The notes beneath the pieces were generated by a model. It was not told the origin of the DNA and did not search any database. It saw nothing but the letters and a program-made list of their open reading frames with translations. From positions 13,373,929 to 13,437,928 of the forward strand of contig OY759265.1 of NCBI GenBank assembly GCA_963662155.1: a DNA stretch of 64,000 nt, read 5' to 3'. Below, one piece after another: positions 22,262 through 33,764 of this stretch (position 1 is its first letter; each line of letters starts with the position of its first letter). A program made the translations under genes and the position numbers. The DNA is from Lamellibrachia columna. Its lineage: Eukaryota; Annelida; Polychaeta; Sabellida; Siboglinidae.

Positions 22262-23781
22262 ATGTCTACATCACTAGCAATAATGGAGCTTGTTGAGGAA
22301 ATTACCACTTCTATTGATGATTGTAAGTCTACTATTGGTGTATTCATTGACTTGAAAAAGGCGTTTGATACAGTTGACCACAGCATTCTTGTAAAAAAAC
22401 TTGAGCATTATGGAATAAGAGGACATGCAAATATGTGGATCTGCAGCTATCTCGAGAATAGAAGCCAGTATGTTTGTATTAATGACACACATTCTGAGTG
22501 CATGAATGTAACATGTGGAGTTCCGCAAGGATCTATACTGGGTCCTGCTTTGTTTATCCTATATATTAACGATATGTGCAATGTGTCTTCATTAATGAAA
22601 TCAATTGTATTTGCTGATGATACAAATTTCTTCTATTCAGGAGACAATTTGACAGAAACATGTAATACAGTATCAGAAGAACTGGACAAATTATGCAGTT
22701 GGTTTCAAGTTAATAAGCTTTCTTTAAATATTGCCAAAACAAACTTTATGATATTCAGTAACAAAAAGTGTGAAGGTAATCATTTGGTCAGTATAAATGG
22801 TGTGGACATTAATAGAGTGCATGTTACAACATTTCTTGGTGTACACATTGACTGCCACATGAATTGTAGTGATCACATCAACCTCACCAAAAATAAAATT
22901 TCAAAGAATGTATCTGTAATGTACAGGGTGAAACATTTATTGAATAGTTCTGCTTTGTACTCATTATATTGTACTCTCATCATGCCATATTTAAATTACT
23001 GTTGTGAAATTTGGGGCAATACTTATAAGAGCCGAATACATCCATTGCATATTATTCAGAGAAGAGCTATTAGAATATGTCAACAAGCTGACTATATGTC
23101 TCACACTAAACCAATTTTTTATCAACTGAAAACTTTAGCCGTACAGGACATGGTGAATTTTAATAGCATGGTGTTTACGTACAAGTTATATAACAGTCTA
23201 TTACCTGCTAACATTCTGCTGTACTTCCAGAAAGTTAACGCTAGCCAAAGTCACAACATCCGTAAGAAAAATTGTAATTTTAAAATAAGATATAGTAGGA
23301 CTACGAAAAAATCTGACTGTATTAGTGTAAAAGGACCAAATATATGGAATGATATGTGTGATGATATTAAGTTGTGCAATTCAATTTATCAATTCAAGAA
23401 AAATTATAAAGCTTTACTCTTGCTTAGGTACGAATAATATCTTGTTTTCATGTTGTGTATATATATAATATATATATATATATTTCTTATTATTATATCT
23501 TATCGATATGCCAACTACCATTACTTTTGGGTAGTTTAAGCTTAGCTTAGTTAAATCATTTGTCTTATATGTATGGAATCAGTGCAATATAGTATTTTAT
23601 TTGGGGGAATGCGATATATAAGTTTTTAACTTCTTGCATTTCCTTTCAACATTTTCTAATTGTCTATCTATAATGATGTGTTCATTATTCCACATTTGTG
23701 GTAGTTATGTTTACAACTATGTATGATTGAAAATGTACATGTATCGATTATGTTGAATAAAATTCAATTCAATTCAATTCA
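22262..23781 (+). mobile_element. L2-like LINE, 5'-truncated with intact C-terminal ORF2
   Basis: Open frame 22262-23437 (391 codons) covers the RT palm and C-terminus of an L2/Daphne-like non-LTR retrotransposon. Visible are GVFIDLKKAFDTVDHSILVK, CGVPQGSILGPALFILYIND, catalytic VFADDTNFFYS and the QVNKLSLNIAKTNFMIFSNK block. A thumb/C-terminal region with LNYCCEIWGNTYKS follows. No stop or frameshift interrupts it, so it is a fairly recent insertion, but the endonuclease and RT fingers are missing. The 3' UTR ends with GTTGAATAAAATTCAATTCA and further TTCAA units. It sits in the first coding intron of the TauE gene. Confidence 0.88.
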
Positions 23782-23782
23782 A

Positions 23783-24720
23783 TGATTAACTTCTATGGCG
23801 CCTATATCCTCAGGAACCTGAGCTTAGAGGCGCAACAAACCAGAATCATTCAGCATTATCGCGAATAAGGACGCGCAAAAGACATTATCAGAACGAGGGA
23901 CAACCGAAAATGTATGGTGGAAATGCAATTTTGAATAAATATGTCTTGAGTTTTTTCGGAAGATAGCTATAGTTTCAGATGTTTTCAAAGTGATGGGGAA
24001 TATGCTCATTCTAGACCCTAGGCGCAGCGACAGAGAAAGCACGTTTACCCAAGTTAAGTTTTTGTTAGGCACAATAAGTTGTGAAATTGATGATCTGATC
24101 TGCCTAGGGGTATTTGAAAGATTCAGGAGACTAGCCAAGTATGGTGGTTGTTGTGTAGACAGAGCATGATATGTAGGATTGGACAACTTAACATTAATTC
24201 GATGAGTAACAGGAAGCCAGTGTAACTGTCTAAGTAGTGGTAGTGATGGTGAAAACCGAGGCGCCCTGAGTACCACACGTGTCAGACAATTTTGTACTAT
24301 TTGGGGTTTATCCAAGTCTCTTTTAGCAATGTTATTTAGTAGTGAATTACAATAGTCAAGGCGGCTACTAATTAAAGCCGTTGATATTGTTTTAGCAGTA
24401 GATATAGATATGTGACTTTTAAGGGTTAGAGTAAATATCTGGAAGATTAAAAGAAAAGAGGTTTTCCCGAAAATAGAGGATGGTGCTGACAAGATATGAC
24501 AAGTAAATACACGTAGTTGATCATCAGGAGATGACATAGGATGAAAACAATGTGGACGAAAACATGTATAAACAGAATAGAAGGAAAACAAAACTAAATG
24601 GGATAATTTGGGCAGAGAACGAATTGGGAAAAGGTGTAGCATAACTTAAGAAGAACAACTGTAGAATTATGTCGCTTGTTGAAGAGGAAGACAAAAATTG
24701 CATTGATAAAAACAATCTGC
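23783..24720 (-). mobile_element. L2-like LINE, 3' part, tail to tail with the previous element
   Basis: Minus-strand frame 23824-24642 carries the C-terminal region of a second LINE family: TALISSRLDYCNSLLNNIAK, RVVLRAPRFSPSLPLLRQLH, WLPVTHRINVKLS and SLLNLSNTPRQIRSS. The 3' end (GCGCCTCTAAGCTCAGG, GGCGCCATAGAAG) abuts the (TTCAA)n tail of the upstream element. The RT core is absent; the left part of the frame is degenerate. Confidence 0.8.
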
Positions 24721-24882
24721 GGAAATTCTTTTTCCAGACACTATATAAATAAGCGTTGTCAGATCAGTGTTTGTTTGACGTTGTTTGTCTTTGGTTGGTG
24801 AAACATCAATTACGGTGCGTACAAACTGTCTTTGCCAAACAATGTTATAAGCGAAATGAACCGAAATGTACTAATGACTTAC

Positions 24883-24921
24883 CTGGTTATTATTTAAGTA
24901 TAAGTCTGACGTGTTCACCAT
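24883..24921 (-). CDS. TauE/SafE-family transporter, exon 1 (start codon); whole-gene notes
   Basis: Thirteen codons, MVNTSDLYLNNNQ, in a good initiation context (ATCATGG) and ending with a consensus donor CAG|GTAAGT in phase 0. With the other five exons this gives 39+76+228+152+368+454 = 1317 bp, exactly 439 codons including stop. The 438-residue product is a polytopic membrane protein of the TauE/SafE family (PF01925-type), a putative anion or organosulphur exporter in bacteria; the animal members are uncharacterised. Two internally similar halves (GGLIAGMTSEGGGAVAYP and GGLFTSFAGGGLDICSFS) are the family hallmark. Exon 1 is short and has no homology support, so the start is the weakest part of the model. 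Confidence 0.6.
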
Positions 24922-24938
24922 GATGACTCTAAACGCAT
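24915..24938 (-). promoter_or_regulatory. Upstream ORF overlapping the TauE start codon
   Basis: In the predicted leader, ATGCGT at 24938 opens a seven-codon frame (MRLESSW) whose TGA lies at 24915-24917. It therefore runs through the main ATG (24919-24921) in another frame. It could lower initiation at the main start if the leader is as predicted. Confidence 0.45.
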
Positions 24939-24947
24939 GCAGTTCAA
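24922..24947 (-). other. 5' UTR part of TauE exon 1
   Basis: ATTATGTTTTCAG before 24947 reads as a splice acceptor, which makes this exon internal, with a non-coding first exon further upstream (candidate at 31164-31440). Confidence 0.45.
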
Positions 24948-25040
24948 CTGAAAACATAATATACATCGTAGTTAAGCGTCTGTCAGTTAGTGAACGATTT
25001 GTTGTCGTTGGCGCGGATGGACGACTAAACAACACACGAA

Positions 25041-25341
25041 ACACCAACTCGTTCTCAAGGCGTTAACCATCAACTCGTTCTCGTGGCGATAACAACCAAC
25101 TCGTTCTCAAGACGTTATCAACCAACTCGTTTACATGGTGTTAACCATAAACTCGTTCTCAAGGCGTTAACCATCAACTTGTTCACACGACGATAACCAT
25201 CAACTCGTTCTCAAGGCGATAACCATCAACTTGTTCACAATGCGATAACCATCAACTCGTTCTCAATTCGATAACTATAAACTCGTTCTCAAGGCGTTAA
25301 CCATCAACTCGTTCTCAAAGCGATAACCATCAACTTGTTCA
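25041..25341 (+). repeat. 26-bp minisatellite
   Basis: About twelve diverged copies of a unit containing CAACTCGTTCTCAAGGCGTT and AACCAT. Variants alternate CTCGTTCTC with CTTGTTCAC in the second half. Confidence 0.9.
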
Positions 25342-25503
25342 AGAATGTTGAGGTGGCAAGTCAGCCAAACTTGGGCCTGACCAATACTTGACCAAAACGT
25401 AAGGCATAATGTGTTGATCTATGCACATGTCCCAGTCAATGGCAGATCCCAGTCAGTCAGTGATCCAGCCTCTTCACATAAGTAGCGAAATGTGCTTTGA
25501 TTT

Positions 25504-26306
25504 AACAAGAGATTTTAACAAGATTTAACAAGATTGCCATCCCAAACAACAAGTCCCAGATGGCAAGTGGACAAGGAAGCCATTGGCTTATCGAGAGTCC
25601 AACAATTTTCTCATCTATGTGTAGCCCGCCCTTATCAGATATCTGTCAATTCTATTTTTAAACATATTCACACTACTAGCATTAACACAATCATTTGGCA
25701 GTTTGTTCCATTCATTTATCACCCTCTGTGTGAAAGAGTACTTTCTCATGTCGTAGTCTCCTGGTCTCTAGTGTTGTCAAACCACATTGTGATAACAGCG
25801 ACTTTCGTAATTAGGTCTCTTAATTCTGGAATCATTTTAATTGCTCTTCGTTGTATTCTTTCTAGCTTGTCTATGTCCTTTTTACGATACGAATACAATA
25901 TTCCAAATGTGATCTAACTATTGCTTTGTACAGAGGTACAATTAGCTGTTTCTCCTTATACATGATAGTTCTCCTAATTAACCCTAGAATTTGATGTCCT
26001 TTCGAAGCAGCAATCCCACATTGCTCTGAAACTTTCATGTCAGCACTAAATGTTACTCCTAAGTCCTTTTCTTGTGTGGTTCTACCTAGTACAGCATCCC
26101 CCATTTTATATTCTTCGTCCATGTTTCCATGTCCTATGTGTATACATTTACACTTCCCAAAATTGAATAAAATTTGCCATATTTCTGACCATTTAACTAA
26201 TTTATCTAGATCATCCTGTAAACGTTGATTATATGTATTATTAGTAACCTTTCTGAATACTTTTGTGTCATCTGCAAATTTTAGTACTTTGCTAGATTTG
26301 TCATCT

Positions 26307-26404
<98 letters not shown>

Positions 26405-26925
26405 TAGTATAGGGCCCAATACTGATCCCTGTGGTACCCCACTCAAATCCGATTTCCAGTTTGAAATCTCACCATCTACTATTACTCTCTGTCTTCTGTG
26501 TGTAAGCCACTTTTCTATCCAGTTGATTACATCATTACCTATACCATGGGCTTTTAGTTTAAATAACAATCTTTGATGTGGCACTTTATCGAAAGCTTTC
26601 TGAAAATCTAAGTAGACAACATCCACTGGTAACCCGCCATCTACCCACTTTGTAATTTCTTCAAAAAAACATAAGATATTGGTTAGACAAGACCTTGCTT
26701 TTAGGAACCCATGTTGAGATGTATTTATTAACTTATGTTTCACAAGGAATTCCAACATGTGGTCTCTAATTAATGTTTCGAGTAATTTACATACAACTGA
26801 TGTTAAACTCACTGGTCTGTAATTTTCTGGCTTCTTCCTCGATCCCTTCTTAAATAGCGGCGTAATATATGCTTCTTTCCATTCTGAAGGAACTATTTCT
26901 TTCCATTCTGAAGGAACTATTGCTT
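25504..26925 (-). mobile_element. CR1-like LINE with in-frame (AT)n expansion (copy 3)
   Basis: Minus-strand copy covering the end of the RT fingers (near KKGSRKKPENYRPVS) to the 3' terminus. Frame 25871-26812 (313 codons) is open across most of the RT, including LDFQKAFDKVPHQRLL, SGVPQGSVLGP and FADDTKVF. Between LIYI and LEDD the codons for YIND are replaced by about 88 bp of (AT)n at 26311-26398, and the frame survives. About 160 bp are missing near 25757 and a shorter block near 25890. An IVPSEWKE segment is duplicated near 26880-26920. Confidence 0.9.
26311..26398. repeat. (AT)n microsatellite inside LINE reverse transcriptase
   Basis: Grew from the short TATATATAAAT present at this place in sister copies (for example near 12993 and 31758). 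Confidence 0.95.
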
Positions 26926-29284
26926 TGCACCAGTTGTACTGTCATGATTAGGCAATTTGTTTTGTATATATGTAAATAAAATAAAAATGTAAATAAAACT
27001 TAACTGAATAATTCCATTCACAATCTCATACAAGTATGTACATTTATATAACGCTAAGGAGTAAAGCACATTTTCCTATTTAATGGAATTGACTGATCCA
27101 CCATATTTATACAGGTACTATTATAGATGGCAACAGAAATAAGGGTGCACAACGCCTGTATGATTCATATAGTACCAGGATGTCGCACAGTGTGAATTCG
27201 TTAAAACACCTTCCTGTTGACAGTCTTGCGAACATCTTTATTAAAAAAACAAACACGGGTCTAGTCACAAACCCGTGTCTACAACCGGAAATAACAACTG
27301 CTTGTACCATGCTATATCTCTTTTTCTCGCGCTTGTAAGTAGTGATTCTTAAAATTTCTCATCACATTATTCTAAGCTACTGTGGTCATTGTAGTTTGAA
27401 TTTAATGATACGTCCTACACTAATATGTCCCACGATTTAAAAAAAAGAGGCTGTGTATATAGATTTCATTTCTGCAACATATCTAGTTTATTTTACAGGC
27501 GACGAGTCACTGTCTTCTACATTGAAATCAAATCAAACACATAAAAGGTAGCAGCAGACAACCCAAGATTGACACCGTTAGACTGTAATTGTTCGCTATG
27601 CTGATGTGATCCAAAGGAGCACTACACTCTACACGGGGCACTGATAAAAGCAAATACAGTTTAGTTACAACATTGTGCAAACAAACGTTGAGCTGATCTC
27701 CTGACTCTGATTGGTCTGTCCTCTGCATTCGGGATGGCGATCACAATTCCGTATACAGCCCCTTCTTCGTGGAACAATATCGGCATTAAAAACAAAATAA
27801 CTTGAATAACACTGTTAACTTGATGTGGTCTAAGGACGGCAATATGGGCACTAGGCAATATTTGAGCAGAATCAATATGTTGCTATCAGAGCAATACTCA
27901 CAACTCCAAGTAACATGATAAGGGGTAACGAATGCCTAGACGTTGTCACACCAAAACGTAAAGTGACACATGGTGACTAGCACAGATATGTCATTCGGGC
28001 ACAAGGGCTTATCATATACAAGAAGTTTCATTAAAAATGTTGACTCGTCGTTCATAATTAACACTTCACTCAGCATGAAAAATCTTACATCCATCCAGAC
28101 GCAATGAAACGTATTATCACAAACGATGTGGATGAACGATTGTCTGTCCTTCAAAATCGCAAGAATTTGCTCAAATATATGATTCATCGGTAAACAACGT
28201 CTGGCACTAAATAAAGATCGTGATGAAATTAACTCTAGTGTATCTCAGATGGGGAGATAAAGAAGATGTCAAGAAGTCGATGTTTCGGAAAATGCACAAA
28301 TATACATGCCCAGGGAGATTTATGCACGTTTCTGTCAAATTCAGTTTTATAGCCTGGTGGCAATGACGATTAGATTAACTTCTTCTGTATGTTCCGTGCT
28401 AATGTGAAAGTTCCTTGCTAATGTGCGCTTCGACGATCCAGCCAAGGCTGGAAGAGGGCTCGAACAGAAAGTCCTAACACTCCATGGGATATGTACAGAA
28501 AAAACGTATTATGACGCACACTCTTGCTTATTGACATATTCGACCTAGCAGACTACACGAGTTTGTCACAGCAAGGTTGTGGACACATCTGACAACACTC
28601 AACTCAAACTTAGTGTATGTTGGTCCCTGGGAACAAACATCTGCGCGTGAGGTGGTGACTTATTTGCACTAGCATATGGCCAGCAATGCATCAATATCGT
28701 CCGTTGTCCCGTTAGCATAGTTGATCGTTATGACGCCAGCCACCAATGCTGGAGGTGAGCGATCTTTTAATAGTCTCAGGTGTGTGTAAAACTGGCTGAT
28801 ATCTTCTATAATGACAATCTTCTAATAAGAACAGGCTCAATCATTCAATGATATTACATTAAGAAAGCTGTGACCAGTTGACGTTAGCGGATGTAGCCAA
28901 TGTTCAGGGCTCTGAACACAGGATATCACTGCTTGACAAATTTTCCACCTGGATGTTGCCAAGTCAACAGTACGGTGCAAAGCACCAAAGACAATGATGA
29001 CTGAAATGGTGTTCAAACATGATGATATCGACTAGAAACTATTGCAAATAACACTAAGTGACTAGCCATGCTGATATTGCCAATGCAAACTATGAGCCTA
29101 CTATGTATGTATCTAAATTTGGTAAATGACGTACTACGTACACTGCATATGCATGACAAATGTGAAATAGCGTACAGTATTGGAAAGATGTGAATGTTTT
29201 GCTACATAAGGGGCTTTGGCTTAAAATACAGGTATGCACACTGTATATAGTCATATGTCAGAATCAATAACATACATCCTGCCA
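26926..29284. other. TauE 5' intron or upstream region, nothing recognised
   Basis: No splice-bounded coding frame and no repeat structure beyond short hairpins (for example ACACGGGT/ACCCGTGT near 27250-27275). Confidence 0.45.
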
Positions 29285-29309
29285 ACACACACACACGCGC
29301 ACGCGCGCG

Positions 29310-29380
<71 letters not shown>

Positions 29381-29385
29381 GTTCG

Positions 29386-29433
<48 letters not shown>

Positions 29434-29435
29434 TG
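29285..29435. repeat. (CA)n/(CG)n/(TGCG)n compound microsatellite
   Basis: Alternating purine-pyrimidine tract of about 150 bp (CA and CG runs, then TGCG units), a strong Z-DNA candidate. Confidence 0.97.
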
Positions 29436-29454
29436 TCTCATAACTCTTGTCAGT

Positions 29455-29690
29455 TTTCTTTATCCCCATGATCTTCAACCTTTCTAAAAAAAATTATGTC
29501 GTCAACAAATTTCAGTACGGTGCTTGTTATATCATCTTCCAAATCATTGATACATGTTACAATACCATAGGTCCTAATACTGATCTTTGTGGTACGTACA
29601 CTAATTGAAACTGATTTCGAACTTGATACCTCCCCATCTACTACTACCCATTTTCTATCCAATTGATTATACCAGATCCCCACAGTGTGT
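29455..29690 (-). mobile_element. CR1-like LINE fragment (copy 4)
   Basis: Minus-strand remnant of the central RT region: RKWVVVDGEVSSSKSVSI, then CINDLEDDITSTVLKFVDD, equivalent to the YINDLEDDxSSKVLKFADD block of better copies. The SGVPQGS motif is destroyed. Confidence 0.7.
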
Positions 29691-30100
29691 AATGTTTGCG
29701 GCGTACACACTTTCCCATAGCGCGGTAGAACACACTAACCACCCTCATAGGCGATCCACCGGAACAGTATATTGACGAAATGATAAATGTTTGAAATTAT
29801 GTAGGTCAGAGAAATGTGCACAGTGAAAACATATATATCATTACGCAAAGCACATGACGTGAAGCAATTTCCGACGCTAACGCGGCGTGCACCTGTCAAA
29901 CTGCAGCCAGCATGAACGCATACAAGAGGAAGTCTCGTCACTTCGTCAGTTGAAAAGAATGTTAATTACCATCCATGCGCTGAATACCCCCCTTTTAAAC
30001 ACAGTGCGTGGGGTTATTATAAACCCTTGAGCGCCAGCCGAGTTAAAATTAGAATATGTAAGATTCCGCACCATGATTTGGACACAACATACTATTAACT

Positions 30101-30410
30101 ATGAGGCGCCGTAGCGGCCAAAAGGGCGCCGAAACGGCAAAACCTACAAGAACCGTCGAGTTCTGCAAAAACCGTCGAGTTCTATCTGCGAGAACTGTCG
30201 AGTTCTGCAAAACCAGTCGAGTTCTGCAAGAACCGTCGAGTCCTGCAAAACCCGTCGAGTTCTGCAAGAACCATCGGGTCCTGCAAAACCCGTCGAGTTC
30301 TGCAAGAACCGTCGAGTTCTGCAAAACCCGTCGAGTTCTGCAAAACCCATCGAGCAGGACTCGACAGGTTTTGCCGTTTCGTCACCCTTTTGGCCGCTAC
30401 GGCGCCTCAT
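30101..30410. mobile_element. Foldback element enclosing an 18/19-bp minisatellite
   Basis: Arms 30101-30145 and 30366-30410 are 45-bp reverse complements with two mismatches (outer part TGAGGCGCCGTAGCGGCC), flanked by TA on both sides. Between them lie about eleven units of GTCGAGTTCTGCAAAACC or the 19-bp form with CAAGAACC, partly alternating. No coding capacity. Relatives of the unit (CCGTCGAGTTTTAGC) occur near 35283-35345. Confidence 0.85.
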
Positions 30411-30416
30411 ATTCAA

Positions 30417-30755
30417 CAGTGGCGTAACGAGGCCAAGTGCCGCTGGCAAGAGTGAAAAATGCTGCCCCCCCCAAAAAAAAAAAAATTGCAGTAATGGAAT
30501 AGGTATCGCTAGTGATATTGTTACGTACACCAGTGTTGGCTAATGTCAATTGAGTTACATTTGACGTATTCAAGTACGATTACTTCAATAGTTATGTAAT
30601 ATAACAGCGATGTGTTCAGAATTCGTATAGACCACAACATATAAATATGTATGAATGTTGCTTAAGTAAAACAACCTCCCCAAAGTGCCGCCCCCAAAAA
30701 GTGCCGCTTGGGGAATTTGCCCCCTTCGCCCCCCCCCTACCCTTTTACGCCAGTG
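30417..30755. mobile_element. hAT-like MITE
   Basis: Ends CAGTGGCGTAACGAGG and, read inward from the right, CACTGGCGTAAAAGGG. It is flanked by ATATTCAA and CTATTCAA, an 8-bp duplication with one mismatch, as made by hAT-type transposases. The interior has poly-C/poly-A runs and repeated GTGCCGC motifs, with no ORF. It abuts the previous foldback element. Confidence 0.7.
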
Positions 30756-30999
30756 CTATTCAATGTACGTGTGTTATTGGGATGAACTAAAAATACAAAT
30801 TGGCCACACAATAGATGTCACGGTGCCAAGCAAAAGATACTCCACAATAACGTGTTGACATTCAGTCGGCATTTCAGATATATAACAACACCCGAACGAC
30901 GTTCACTTTGCGTAGATATTCGCAAAAGCACACCGCTTAGTAGGTCCTGTGCCTACATTTGTTTGTCCTATTTACAGATTGACTTCAGTTTTACGACTT

Positions 31000-31440
31000 T
31001 CTCGGCCTACGTGCACGGTCCCTGCTTGATCGAGTGCATACCGGTGGCGTACGTGCGTGTCGGCACGAGTAACGTGCGCTTTCACGTGTGTAAAAACGAG
31101 CAAGTGACTCGTGTATAATAACAACTTTCTTCACAGCACTTAACACAGGATACGTCAACTCACCTGTAGCTAGTCGGCTACCGAGTGAACGACTTCTACC
31201 AACGTTGGTCTACACAGGTAGACGTCGGACGTGCTAGCTAGATGTCCCGTCCCTTTGATGCATACGCCTATTCGGCTGCACAATTCAAACATGTGGTGCC
31301 GGTGTCACCGTGGGAATCGCCGGCGAGCTTCGGCCGTGACTGTCATAGAGCTGTCAAAAACGACGAGTTCCCGCCCACCTGTCGGCCATAGCCACCGGTG
31401 ATAAACTGTTACCCGGTCGGATGACGCAGTGTTTGACGAC
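31000..31440 (-). promoter_or_regulatory. GC/CpG-rich island, candidate TauE promoter and non-coding first exon
   Basis: This stretch is much richer in CpG than the surrounding DNA. On the minus strand CTAGCTACAG|GTGAGT gives a consensus donor with the exon ending at 31164. Together with the acceptor at 24948 it would make a non-coding first exon about 6.2 kb upstream of exon 1. The transcription start cannot be placed. The plus-strand frame 30852-31118 has no known motif. Confidence 0.4.
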
Positions 31441-31489
31441 CCATTCACCAGTCTGATACAGTATTCGGCAAGGCAGTCGCTAATGTTTT

Positions 31490-32680
31490 TTGGAAGAAAT
31501 TACAAAGTGGGTACATGATGGGTCACCAGTGGATGTTGTCTACTTAGATTTTCAGAAAGCTTTCGATAAAGTGCCACATCAAAGATTGTTACTTAAACTA
31601 AAAGCCCATGGTATAGGTAATGATGTAATCAACTGGATAGAAAAGTGGCTTACACACAGAAGATAGAGAGTAATAGTAGATGGTGAGATTTCAAACTGGA
31701 AATCTGTTTTGAGTGGGGTACCACAGGGATCAGTATTAGGCCCTATATTGTTTTTAATATATATAAATGATTTGGAGGATGACATATCTAGCAAAGTACT
31801 CAAGTTTGCAGATGACACAAAAGTATTCAGAAAGGTTACTAATGATACAGATAAACAAAGTTTACAGGATGATCTAGAAAATGTGTTAAATGGTCAGAAA
31901 AATGGCAAATTTTATTCAATTTTGGGAAGTGTAAATGTATTCACATAGGACATTGAAATATGGACGAGGAATATAAAATGGGGGATGCTGTACTAGGTAG
32001 AACCACACAAGAAAAGGACTTAGTGCTGACATGAAAGTTTCAGAACAATGTGGGATTGCTGCTTCGAAAGGAAATCAAATTCTAGGGCTAATTAAGAGAA
32101 CTATCACGTATAAGGAGAAACATCTAATTGTACCCCTGTACAAAGCAATAGTTAGACCACATTTGGAATATTGTATTCAAGCATGGAGGCCATATCGTAG
32201 AAAGAATACAACGAAGAGCAACTAAAATGATTCCAGAATTGAGAAACCTTAGTTACGAAAGTCGCTTATTACAATGTGGTTTGACAACACTAGAGACCAG
32301 GAGACTAAGAGAAGACCAAATAGAAGTGTTTAAAATAGTGAACGGTTATGAGGATGTTGATAGGAATATGTTCTTCAAACTTAAAGAAGGCAGTAGAACC
32401 AGAGGACACAAAGCAGCATTAGTTAAGGAGCAGTGTAGGTTGGACATGAGAAAGTACTCTTTCTCACAGAGGGTGATAAATGAATGGAACAAACTGCCAA
32501 ATGATTGTGTTAATGCTAGTAGTGTGAATATGTTTAAAAATAGAATTGACAGATATCTGATAAGGGCGGGCTACACATATATGAGAAAATTGTTGATAAG
32601 CCAATGGCTTCCTTGTCCACTTGCCATGTGGAACTTGTTGTTCGAGATGGCAATCTTGTTAAATCTTGTTAAATATAATT
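31490..32680 (+). mobile_element. CR1-like LINE (copy 5)
   Basis: Starts abruptly inside the RT (LEEITKWV region) and runs to the 3' terminus. It keeps SGVPQGSVLGPILFLIYIND, FADDTKVF, RGHKAALVKEQCRLDM and INEWNKLPND, but carries a stop after RR (31665), a frameshift near 31880 and a small deletion near 32205. The end holds GATGGCAATCTTGTTAAATC followed by a second TTGTTAAAT. Confidence 0.9.
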
Positions 32681-32689
32681 TTGCTCAAA

Positions 32690-33760
32690 TGTGTAGTTCG
32701 AACACTTTGCAGGGGCGTGGAACGGCAGATAGGGTCTTCGTCGTTTAAAGTTTCCAGGAATGTTTTAATTGGCTCATAATAAAATGTGTGCCGTGTTATT
32801 AACTAAAACATGTCTTATTTGATACATCTAACCTTTGAACTGTTGGTAGATCGTTGTGAGTAGGAAGATTGTAAGAATGCACAGCTTATGCGGGGGAAGT
32901 CCGATCCCAATTCGACCTCATCACATGAATTCTTCCTGTGATTGGAATACATTTATAATTATGATTGAATAACTTAATTACTGTATCTTGCTTCCGTCGA
33001 AGCATCGCCGTTTTGTTTGATGGTACTGTATTTCTACAGTAATGTAGGTACTATGCAACACCAAAAGCAACGGTAGTGATTAGTTATTTTGGTACTGGCG
33101 TAATAAAAAAATCACATCGGTGACGAAATGTCAATATACCTTTTTGTGATATGATCTATGGATTGCGATCATTCATTAAATCATGAAACGGAGTCGAGGC
33201 GGTAACATTAACCAGGAAGTCAGAAACAGTCGGTAAAAAAACTCAACTGTTTAGGGCCTACTTTGTGTTTTCTCGATGAAGACGTGGATGTGTTACGATA
33301 AAGATCAGCGCTAGTCAAACGGTGTGCTGATGTATGATAGCCGTGTGACACAGTGTGACACAGTGAGCAGAGGTAGTCACTCGCAACGTCGGCGAGTCAG
33401 CTTGTGCAGACGTACTCCGTCGGTTCACACAGATGTAGGGTTCTGACCACAGTTTATATTCCCTGTTACGTTTCAAACGAATGAAGTGGCTAAACATCCG
33501 CAAGTTAGACGATTTCATATATTCAGCCAGTTGCGTTGTCACACTTAAACTATCGTTAACATAGCTAGCAAATGGAAAATAATTGTGGTCTGTGAAAACA
33601 TAATTTAGTATACGTTCGGTCTTTGTTCTACCAAATTTGAAGGAAATAGACTTACTGAAAAAGGAAGAAGAATGAAGAGAACAGAACCGGAAATATGTCA
33701 TTCAATTACGGAAGCCGATATGTTATATGTCCACACTTTAAAAAACTCATCCCCTCGTCT
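32690..33760. other. Intergenic, nothing recognised
   Basis: The minus-strand frame 33315-33701 has no splice sites or motifs I can tie to a family. Confidence 0.4.
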
Positions 33761-33764
33761 AACT

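Noticed and set aside
24883..24921. Doubt that the 39-bp exon is only a non-coding leader exon
   Set aside because: Kept as coding because ATG, donor and phase all agree with exon 2 and no ATG lies in frame in exon 2; flagged as the weakest part of the model.
27240..27275. 8-bp hairpin ACACGGGT/ACCCGTGT
   Set aside because: Short stem, no context; expected by chance in 64 kb.
33315..33701. 128-codon minus-strand frame
   Set aside because: No splice sites, family motifs or coding composition that I can support.
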